Shown one piece after another: positions 9,640 through 18,403 of a DNA stretch of 64,000 bases. Origin of the DNA: Sabellastarte sp. h YS-2021 (lineage: Eukaryota; Annelida; Polychaeta; Sabellida; Sabellidae); assembly GCA_964017235.1 (NCBI GenBank), contig OZ024931.1, positions 140,494,033 through 140,558,032 on the forward strand, read 5' to 3'. The first letter of the stretch is position 1. Each line of letters starts with the position of its first letter. The translations under genes and the position numbers were made by a program. The notes beneath the pieces were generated by a model that saw only the letters and a list, made by a program, of their open reading frames with translations, did not search any database and was not told the DNA's origin.

Positions 9640-10410
9640 TAGGATGGAATAACCCTTGGCAGCTGATGATGAGCATTGAGACACTCTGCTTAGGGTTCCT
9701 CTGTAACCAGGGTATTCAGAGGTCAAAAGGTCAGACTGACAGGTAACTTCTGCCAGTGCAGTGGACTGGCATTCCTCTGTAACCAATGTTTTCAGGGAGT
9801 AGAGGTAACCCCTTCTTGTTCTTCTGGCAGTTGGGTAGACCCCTGTTTCTCTGTAACCAATGAGTTCAGACAGCAACTGGTCTGTATGAGTCATTCCAAA
9901 CCACCTGACAGCCATTTTTCAGTTCATTGCGTAGCCAGCCTTAGGTCCGTAGTGTCTGTAGCTGGTTGGAGCCACATGTTACTAGGATTTCTTGTAATAT
10001 TTGTTTGGATAAATGTTTGAAAACTGACAGGCTTCCATGGCTTTGGCTACACAATGTGTGATACCCGTGCCGAAGTCCACAATACTGAAGCTCTTCTGTG
10101 GCAGCCCCTACTCTGTAACCAGTAGCTGGTTCTGAAACATCATTGGAGTTGGCAGAAAATTTTTTTAAATAACTCTCTGTAACCTGTCTGGGTTTTTTCT
10201 CTGTAACCAACTTAGTGAGAGGGGGCCTTGCCAGCCAGTCCTGTAGATTATTACTCTGTAACCATAGACCTAGTGGTAGCACAGAGGTGAATAGACTAGG
10301 TCGGTACTCTGTAACCGGCATACAAGGCTGTGCAACCGGTACCCGATCGGTAGGCTCTGTAACCAGTTGTTGAAAGCAATTTAACAACTATATTTTATGT
10401 TGAATTCAGC
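9640..10410 (-). repeat. GTTACAGAG motif cluster of E1
   Basis: On the minus strand the nonamer GTTACAGAG (usually preceded by TG or CG) occurs at least nine times at irregular spacing: near 9701, 9775, 9850, 10111, 10174, 10199, 10254, 10307 and 10354. A related cluster lies in E5 at 49370-49700. E-A has one similar word just after its gag stop (CAGTTACAGAAC). The cluster sits between the gag and RT remnants. A 148-codon open frame across part of it is a by-product of the repeat. Confidence 0.65.
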
Positions 10411-10411
10411 T

Positions 10412-10602
10412 TTTTATTGCGTTAATACATCCTATCCAATGGACAATAGCTTATCCGGTCGGCGCAGACCGGCCCGCCAAACGTCAGAAAAAGACGTCCT
10501 GTGTTTCCACCGGCCAGGCCGGCCCAGTCCTGTGCACTCGCCAGATGGCGTGTAGTACTTCCTTCCTGTCTAGACAGCGTGACGTCATAGCATCTTTTTC
10601 GT
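10412..10602 (+). repeat. E-A left terminal inverted repeat
   Basis: Begins TTTTATTGCGTTAATACATC and contains CCTATCCAATGGACAATAGC, CCGGTCGGCGCAGACCGG, CAGAAAAAGACGTCCTGTG and GTCTAGACAGCGTGACGTCA. The complement is found at 22144-22358. It probably carries the promoter, which the sequence does not let me place. The GACGTCA word is a CRE-like octamer core present in every terminal repeat of this family. Confidence 0.9.
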
Positions 10603-10661
10603 TTGGCGCGTGCCTTGTGTACACGAAATTTTGAGAGTGAATTTATATTTTGGAATTTGTC

Positions 10662-10852
10662 ATTTTATAGCGAAATACCCTTACCATTTCCTAACAGTAG
10701 CTATTTGTTGGAGCCATCCAACCCAATGGCCAACGCAGAGATGCGATTTTTAAGGTTATATAACAACCTTAATAAAGCCATTGGATTACAGTAGTCCGTC
10801 CTCCCGCCAATTAGGTCACATGACCACATTGTTTACTTCATTATTTTTGTTG
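10662..10852 (+). repeat. E-B left terminal inverted repeat
   Basis: Contains TTACCATTTCCTAACAGTAG, TTGGAGCCATCCAACCCAAT, TAAGGTTATATAACAACCTT and GTCACATGACCACATTG. The match to the complement of 16004-16180 is near perfect over about 180 bases, strikingly better preserved than the coding remnants. Confidence 0.9.
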
Positions 10853-12770
10853 GCCATCATCAGTATGGACGTCTTTGGAAATTAGAACAAGTTTTTCAGG
10901 ATTTTTTATTTATTTCTGAGTTTTTTACAGTGAATTTCACTTCATATTCATTTGTATATCTTACAACTTACACAGTTAATATTTTTCCTCGAAGGAGGTC
11001 ATTATTATGGAAATTAATAAAGGACTTTTGGATGGGGACATCGAAGTTCTATCGTCGTCAACCTCTAAGAAATAAATCAACATAAAGAAGGCCATAATGC
11101 AACAATTATAATATTTATATAGCATGCCAGTCGTTTGGTTCAGTTCTGGACGTTGGAAGCTATAATTTTGCAGCATACATGTTTAGAAAGAATGTACGTA
11201 CTCTTCAATAACAGAAGTGATCTGGACGACGCCATCTTGGGTGTTAATGATTATTCGAGTGGCCGTTATTGCTGTTCACGTCGGGTTCTTATAGCCAGGC
11301 GTTGAAAGCAATTTTTTGATCACATTATACATCCCAGTCGAATAGATTGTCGACGAGTCAGTAGAAGGAATCTCCCTTGGGGGCAGCCATTTACATTGCT
11401 ATGGACACGGCATCGTGGAGGAGTTTTGAATGCAGGAAGACTACTTCTTCGGAAAACACTTCCGTCGAGGTCCAGTCAAAACGTTCACCAGAGGAAATAC
11501 CTGTGTGAGGGCATCCATGTACAATCGAGTATTCTATACCTCTTAGAAGGTCAGAATTCGGGTTGTCAGATGTCCGGGATTGTCATTCATATATACAAGG
11601 AGAGGCTTTTGATTCATATGGTTTGCACAATAATTTATTACAATCGGGTTTCTATACCTCTCAAAAGGTTTAGAATTCAGGTTGTCAGGAGATGGATAGG
11701 GCTTCATCTCAGGAATACAAGGAACATAGTCCTTAATTTCAGTGATTTGGTTGACTGTTATTGAGTGGCTAGGGATTGATTTAACAGACACCGACTCTGT
11801 GAATGCTCCTGTTGTTTTGTCACATTTACCTACATCAAGAAGTCTCCACATTCTTGGGTTTACAACCAGCACTGAATGTGCCAAATAGTTTCAAGAGCTT
11901 CTAAAGAACAGTTATGCAGGAGGTCTTTGCTTGGACTTCTTTACTTCTATCAATTTTCTTGTCATCTCCTTAGTGGCAGGAGATCTACTGTAGGAGATTG
12001 TAGGTGAGAGCAAACCTGTTTTGACTCACTTTCTCAGTTCAGGTTTAATTTATAGGATCTAAGAAATCAGCATGATATTCTATAGACTTCATTAATGCCT
12101 TGGACAGTGTGTAATGTGTTTGCATTTCCTGTCCACAGTCGACTAGTGTGTGTTCAAATCTTCTGAGTTTGACCATGTCTAAGAACAGGTCACTCAAAAG
12201 GAGGGATGTAGCATACAATGCATTTTTCACTCCTAATGAGGTTCTCTTGCTGGAGGATTTTCATGATAGTAAGGATGATGAGTAAGTTTAGTAGTGAGCA
12301 TCCTCCTAGTCTTGACTAATAAAGGGACACCAGGCCTCAGAGCAGATCTTTTTGTCCCTATTATGACAGGTACCCTGCATATACAGTCACAAGTGTCTCC
12401 TACTCCTCAGCTAGTTAAAAGCTGAGAACATCTTACTTATACAGGCCCTTTGGAAGCAGGGATGATAGATGGCTTCTTGTGGTTCAATGAACCTTTGCCC
12501 AGTGTTTTGGTACTACACAAGACTTGGGAAAGGAGAATATTCAGCCATACCTTTTACAAGTGAGGTTGGCAGAAGTTTAAAAAAAAAAAACAAAAAAAAA
12601 AAAACAAAAAAAAAAAACGAGAAAACAGCAGTTTTGATAAAGGCTGTTTATGAAATGATCGACAAAATGGCGACACCAGTCACATCGCTGGAAGCTTACA
12701 GTTACAGTCTTTTTCTTGGGATTAGAACTGAAGGAAGGACTGTCAGTGATATTTAAGGTCAGGTAAACAA
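10853..12770 (+). other. E-B interior, presumed gag region
   Basis: About 1.9 kb between the left repeat of E-B and its RT remnant, where gag would lie. No gag motif survives that I can recognise. A purine-rich tract (A runs broken by C) lies at 12580-12617. Frames of up to 122 codons are not convincing. Confidence 0.5.
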
Positions 12771-14840
12771 GCTTTGCATGTCCCTTACTCAATATGAACT
12801 GTTACAGTATATTGGGCATTCGCTTATAGAAGGTGACTGGTTGGACGTCTCTAGAATTTATGAGTGTACAATAGTACACATAATTCACCGATTCACTCTG
12901 CTAACAAGGTATCTTCGCTTCATTGGAGGCTACAGATTCTACCACTTCACTGCCTTACCCTTCAGTATTGCTTCAGTTTGGTCTCGAGTTCACTAAGGTA
13001 GCAAAAGGGTTGAAGCTGATGGCTTTCGCAGAAGACATCAGTATTCGCCAGTAGATAGACGGTTGGTTAATGAAAACTAACTCAGACAGCAATGCCAAGG
13101 ATACACCCACTGGGTGGTGCATCTTGTTGAAAGCCTGGGTTGGATCATAAATTTCTAAAAAAATCAGATTTATTTCCAACTCCACTAATCAAATTCGACC
13201 TCAGGGTAGGTCTAGTCTTCCCAACTCAAAGGAATTTATTGTCTTCTTGGAAAGACAGTTACCATGTTGAAAGCTTCTCATTTATCTCCAGGGAAGCTCA
13301 TGTCACTTTGGAAGCATGGCTTCAGTGGAGAATACTATACCATTGGGTTATCTGAATATGAAGTCACTCCAATGGTATCTGGAAACACTGCTGATATCTT
13401 AAGTCTCTGGATATCCCTTTTCTTGGGTCTTTGGTTCAGGGATCATCTTCAGTGGTGGACCAATAGTTTAATTTTGAAGGAGGTTTCACCACTCCTTCAG
13501 GAGCACAGTTTTCTCTCCATTCACAGAAGTTTCCCCAATGGGTTGTGGTGCTTTCTTGAGTCATCCACAGCCATTGGTCTGTGGCATCAGGAAGAGTCAA
13601 GACTCCACATTACATAACATTCTACAGGTGGAAGCAGTGTTGTTATTTTTTTAACATGACTCAGAAATCAGTTTGTGGATTGAAATCAGTTCAGTTTCAC
13701 TGACAATTTATTAGTGGTTGCCTATATGAACAGCCAGGGAGGCATCCACTCTCAGGTAATATGTACCTTAATCTGCAGAATCATGGTTAAGTCGAATGCC
13801 AAAATGATTCAGATTCAGGAGGTACATTTCAGGGAATCTATAGGGTCTGGCAGATTCCTTGTCTAGACAGATAAGTTTTCAAACCAAAAGGGTTTGTCAG
13901 GTTTTCAATCGATTTACACATTGCTACCATCAATCAGTGGTTGATGTTGTTGCAACAGATGAATCACAAGCTTCCCATGTAGGTCACCTGTCAGGCTCGG
14001 GAAACAGGTGCTTGTACATCTCTTGTGGAGGTTTGGACAGTCTTGTGTTTTGCCCAGGTTCTTGGTCCTGTAGGTAATGTAAACATATGTGTGTCTCATG
14101 TCCCAGACAGTCAGGCTTGGGAGACAGATGCATTGAATGTCTCTGTGTAGGGTCTGGTCAGTTATGTCCAGTGGCCCTCATCCCTCAGGTGATTCAACAG
14201 ATGACCATCTAAAGGTGGAGAATCATCATGATTGGGTGGCCAGGGATGTCTTGGTTTGGGTATGGTGGATCTGGCCACAAAACTCCTAAATGGGTGAATC
14301 TGTTGACTCAACCATTCAGCAACAGATTTCACAACAATCTACCTTACTTGAATCTTCAGGATTGGCATCTGGAGTCAGACATGAAGATTATGGAAGATTC
14401 CCAGAGGAAGTGTTGAAACAATGAAGGAGCACTCCTCAAGGAGAATCTGAGAATGAATTGTTCTAGTTGGACAGTGGTGTGAAGAGAGCCAAGTGTTTAT
14501 CTCAGACCCCACTATTCCGCAGTGAGCAAATTGCCTGAAATTCTAGTTTAAGGAATATACTAATACCATCTGCTATTGTGGGCTATAGAACAGCAATTAC
14601 GGATGGTTTGGCGCTTAAAGGGTCAAAAAGTATCTAAAAGTTGAGCTAAATATTAGTTTAGCAACTTTTAGAAAGAGACAAACCAATAGTTTTGGATTTT
14701 GTCATTGGTCCTTCATGCTCTTATCAAACAGCCTTTGAGCTTGTGAGGAAGGTTTTCTTGAAGTTACTACCTTTCAAGACAGCTTTTGGGTTTGGCTTCA
14801 GGTAAAGTAGTGACATTCATGCTTCCCTTAGTTGTAGGGA
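12770..14840 (+). pseudogene. E-B RT / RNase H / YR pseudogene
   Basis: A plus-strand relic. Around 12780-13130 are YIGHSLIEGDWL, TRYLRFIGGYRFYHFTALPF, and a degraded IDGWLMKTN in the position of YLDDWL. Around 13660-13850 is RNase H sequence: DN.LVVAYMNSQGGIHSQ in place of DNTTVVAYINKEGG. Around 14570-14830 is YR sequence: GYRTAITDGLALKGSK, RDKPI, AFELVRKVFLKLLPFKTAF, and SSDIHAS in place of RSEIHA. The catalytic Asp pair of RT and the YR arginine are altered, and stops interrupt all parts. Confidence 0.8.
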
Positions 14841-15865
14841 GAATTGGTCACAAGTAACTTTGGCCTATTAACTGCCTTTTTGGCCATGAACCAGTTTGGC
14901 TTCAGATGGGCCTGCAATTGAGCCAGTGGTCTTTGTATCTGTGGATTACATTAATACTTGGGACATATTCTTCCTTTAGTTATAAGGAGAATGGGTCATA
15001 AGTAACTCTGGCCCCTTCAATTGCCAGAACCAGTTGGCTTTGGATGGGCCTATTGCAAATAAGCCTGTGGTCATGCCAGCTCTTAGCCTCTTTGGACAAC
15101 AGTTTGACTCAATATGGGTTTGTCTGTTTCTTGTTAGGGGTTTGATGATCAAAAGGTTTGGGGTAGAACAAATCTTTTGTTTTACTGCCATTAAGAAAGT
15201 TTCTTAAAAGGACTTCTCTTTTGGCACCTATTTCATCTTGACTGAGTCAAGATTGAGTTACAGAAGCTATTGATGTATGTTTTTGATTGCATCTTTAGTT
15301 TTATAGGTGATTTCCTTACATGAGTTTCTTGATACATGTTATTGGAAATTGCATTGTATGTATACCAATTTCTGTCTGAAAAACCTCTGTTGTCATAGGG
15401 TCAGATTTGAAATTGGGTCCTACAGTTGCAGTTACAGTTTTGTTACTTTATAAGTATGTGTTTCATACTTATATTGGTACATTTGCAGTTTGTGGCTGGT
15501 ATGTCTGCAATGCTGGATGTATTTGTAGTTAGATATCAATGTTGCCTAAATCTGACTTGAGAAGGATTTGGCATTATGCTGATGACACTTACAGGTTGGT
15601 TTGACCTTGTTTTGGGGTCAGATGTTACAATGTAGATGGGCTATCTATTTATGACATCCTTTTGCAACACCAACATTGTCAGCAGTTGTGAGAACTACAA
15701 CTACATACTTTCAGTTTTTTGGGAGTTGTATGTTGTGATTGTTGGAAGTTTTATATGTTATTAATGCATGTAAATTCCATTGTGAAGTTCTCATGTTGTT
15801 CAGTTGTAGGTTGGGTAGTGGTTTTTCTTAAAAGAATTCCCTCCATCCTGCAAGGCTGAATTCAG

Positions 15866-15962
15866 CTACTGTTAGGAAATGGTAAGGGTATTTTGCTATA
15901 AAATTGGAAAATTTAATAGTAATTTAAATTTTTATTAGAAATACTTACCATTTCCTAACACT
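15866..15962 (+). repeat. E-B internal complementary region (ICR)
   Basis: The first half, CTACTGTTAGGAAATGGTAAGGGTATTTTGCTATAAAAT (split near 15905), is the complement of the left end at 10662-10700. The second half, beginning TGGAAAATTTAATAG, is the complement of the right end at 16160-16215. In DIRS elements this region templates the junction of the circular DNA product. Confidence 0.88.
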
Positions 15963-16003
15963 CATATTTCCCTCCCGCCTCCCCGCAAGTCATTCTTTTA
16001 CTT

Positions 16004-16215
16004 GCAACAAAAATAATGAAGTAAACAATGTGGTCATGTGACCTAATTGGCGGGAGGACGGACTACTGTAATCCAATGGCTTTATTAAGGTTGTTATATA
16101 ACCTTAAAAATCGCATCTCTGCGTTGGCCATTGGGTTGGATGGCTCCAACAAATAGCTACTGTTAGGAAATGGTAAGTATTTCTAATAAAAATTTAAATT
16201 ACTATTAAATTTTCC
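16004..16215 (+). repeat. E-B right terminal inverted repeat
   Basis: Complement of the left repeat from CAACAAAAATAATGAAG through ATAGCTACTGTTAGGAAATG, followed by a right-specific extension of about 40 AT-rich bases ending AAATTTTCC. Confidence 0.88.
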
Positions 16216-16312
16216 AAGTTTATCTTCAAGAAGTGTTTCGGAAGTTATATAACATTGTTGTGGGAGTATCATAGAACGTTTGTATCTTATTTTCACATCC
16301 TATCAGTACATT

Positions 16313-18403
16313 ATGTCTTCTCCTAGCCAGAAACACGGGAGCTGTGGTTATATTATGGCCAGTTTCGACAGCCATAGTTTCTGCGCTAGATGTAGAGAAA
16401 AAAGTAAAGGCTCAGATCCTTGTATTTCACATAATGACTGCCCTGCTTGTAACTCCCTCACAGAGGACCAACGCTTACAGTTGTCCACTCCTAGTTATAG
16501 GATTAAAAAGGAAAAGCGAGAGCTTAAGAAATCTTCTGATACACCAAACAAAGACTCAGCTAGTTCCTCTCTCATCGACCCGTCCTCTGTGACTGTAGTG
16601 GGAGCTGTGGACGCCCAGGGGGTAGTCAAATCCCCGGGTTTGAGTTCTGAAAAGAAAAAGAAGAAAACAGAATCCCAGGAAAAGAAAACTTCCGCTAAAC
16701 ACCACAAGACTGCTGAAGGAAAGCCTTCTAAATCGCCACCTCAAGCTCACAGATCCGCAGCAGATTCCCGGATTGATGAGTTAGACCTTAAATGGTCGGA
16801 GAGGTTTAATAGACTAGAAGCTCTCCTCATTGCAAAAACCTTGGATAATCAAGAACCGACCTTTGCTCCGGTTAAGATCACACCGACGCACACCCCACCA
16901 GTTGGTGTAGTTAAATCCTCGGACCCCTTCATCCGACCGGCTGAAAAACTACCTACCTCAGATTTGTCCAGCACCGACCACTCTCCTCAGAGACAGGCAA
17001 CGGACAAATCGCTCTCATCTACTGTCAAGAAGTCTTCAGATTTGCAGGGTGTCTCTCAGATTGGCTCCAAGGGTCAATCGACCAGCAAATTGCCTAAGGA
17101 TAAACCGAACACCGACCAACTTTCAGATTTACCTGGAACCGGCTCACCTTTTCTTCAGGCCTCCAGTAAATCGTCCTCAGTGCCGGCCGGCAAACATGAC
17201 TCAGCTTCCATGGACACTGATTCCGAATCTGAGTTTTCCGACCGACCCCCAGTGGATATCTTTGTAGACGAAGGGGAGGTGTCTGACAACGACCCGGATG
17301 ACACTGTGACTGATCCCGACCAGACCCTCTCAGAGGATCAGAATTACAGGGAGACGATGAGGGGGATCAGGTCCTACATGGGGTGGACAGACATTCCGGA
17401 TATTGATACCACAACATCTACCTCGGACGACAACCCCTTTGCTGGCCCAAGGACTCAACCCACAGGGAAGGTGTCGATCAAAATGCCCACGGATGAGTGG
17501 CTGTGCAAAAAAATGGGTAAACTTAACTTGACCTTGGTAGAAGGCTACCCGTCTCGCAGCTCAGAGGCGGGTGGTTTACTGAAAGACCAATTTATACGAC
17601 CAGCCAGATCACAACAGAAATGGTACGGTTTGGTATCTGACCCACAAAAGTCCGCTTCTGGCAAGTCATTGTCTTCTTGGAATACCGACTCATCCAAAGT
17701 GAACAGCACCTACAGCAGGATTGCCAGAGCAGCAGGTATTGCCTCCACTCCTCCCCCTTCGCGTCAGATCTCTCAGGACAATCTACGACGTTGGGAGAAG
17801 GCAGCCCGCGAAGCATCCACCATGTGCAATCAGGCTGCAGTATTCAATAGGTGTCTGAACAAAGTGCAGGACAATATGAGATCACAGTTAAAAGCCATCA
17901 AGTTGGATCTTAGTAAGGGAAAATCTTCATCCAAGGTCTCTGGTGCTGCTGAGGAGTTGCAGTTCCTCCTGGATTTTAACTCGGGTATCACCCAAGCTAT
18001 GGCCAGGACCTTTGAACATCTTACTGACTTTGTTTTCATTACAGTGGCCAACTCCACACTCACCAGGAGGGATGCATACCTGTCTCACCTCAAACCTGGT
18101 ATAAAGCCGGACACCTTGGCTGCTCTCCGGACAGGTCCGCTTAACATGTCTACGCTTTTCCCAGAAGAAGCCTTAAAGCAGGCAGAGCAGGACATAGCTG
18201 CCTTTGAATCGAAAGGACAGATTCACACCGGGAAGAAAGCTCACTTCCACCCCTTTGAGCGACCTGAAAAGCGACCAGACAATAAAAATCCGGATCGTCC
18301 AGCTTGGAAAAATGTGGGATACAGAGGACAAAACAAGAGGGGCAAGGGCAAATCATCTTACTACTCCTCGCGACCAGCCAAGGGCCAGCAGTCCTATAAA
18401 TGA
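16313..18403 (+). CDS. E-A Gag-like protein (ORF1)
   Basis: A 696-residue Gag-like ORF1 of a DIRS element. I chose the ATG at 16313 because homologues in E2 and E6 start at the same residues (M(S/A)SPGQ), although the frame is open from 16280. The N-terminus has a Cys/His cluster C11, H21, C24, C27, C37, C43, C46, conserved in spacing with E6. It is followed by a Lys-rich basic stretch (about 65-150), a long Ser/Thr/Pro-rich region (about 150-340), an acidic segment (about 310-345), and a conserved domain from RETMRGIRSYMGWTDIPD (about 360) to the C-terminus, which ends in a basic Arg/Lys/Gly-rich tail. Gag would assemble and bind the element RNA. It ends TGA-CAA, and the downstream YR frame continues in the same phase. 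Confidence 0.88.
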   Translation: MSSPSQKHGSCGYIMASFDSHSFCARCREKSKGSDPCISHNDCPACNSLTEDQRLQLSTPSYRIKKEKRELKKSSDTPNKDSASSSLIDPSSVTVVGAVDAQGVVKSPGLSSEKKKKKTESQEKKTSAKHHKTAEGKPSKSPPQAHRSAADSRIDELDLKWSERFNRLEALLIAKTLDNQEPTFAPVKITPTHTPPVGVVKSSDPFIRPAEKLPTSDLSSTDHSPQRQATDKSLSSTVKKSSDLQGVSQIGSKGQSTSKLPKDKPNTDQLSDLPGTGSPFLQASSKSSSVPAGKHDSASMDTDSESEFSDRPPVDIFVDEGEVSDNDPDDTVTDPDQTLSEDQNYRETMRGIRSYMGWTDIPDIDTTTSTSDDNPFAGPRTQPTGKVSIKMPTDEWLCKKMGKLNLTLVEGYPSRSSEAGGLLKDQFIRPARSQQKWYGLVSDPQKSASGKSLSSWNTDSSKVNSTYSRIARAAGIASTPPPSRQISQDNLRRWEKAAREASTMCNQAAVFNRCLNKVQDNMRSQLKAIKLDLSKGKSSSKVSGAAEELQFLLDFNSGITQAMARTFEHLTDFVFITVANSTLTRRDAYLSHLKPGIKPDTLAALRTGPLNMSTLFPEEALKQAEQDIAAFESKGQIHTGKKAHFHPFERPEKRPDNKNPDRPAWKNVGYRGQNKRGKGKSSYYSSRPAKGQQSYK

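Larger units (their letters stand above)
10662..16215 (+). mobile_element. E-B: decayed DIRS-like element nested in E-A leader
   Basis: The left end ATTTTATAGCGAAATACCC (10662) and its inverted repeat to about 10852 match the complement of 16004-16180. The right end AATTACTATTAAATTTTCC finishes at 16215. An ICR at about 15866-15962 contains the complement of the left end followed directly by the complement of the right end, so the borders are fixed by the element's own structure. Removing it restores E-A leader sequence (GGAATTTGTC, then AAGTTTATCTTC). The inside is heavily mutated, with RT, RNase H and YR remnants in plus orientation. It belongs to a different family from E-A because termini and protein residues differ. 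Confidence 0.88.

Noticed and set aside
9941-10387. 148-codon minus-strand frame
   Set aside because: Its repeated V-T-E residues are the GTTACAGAG motif read in one frame; no homologous protein in the intact copies E-A or E6.
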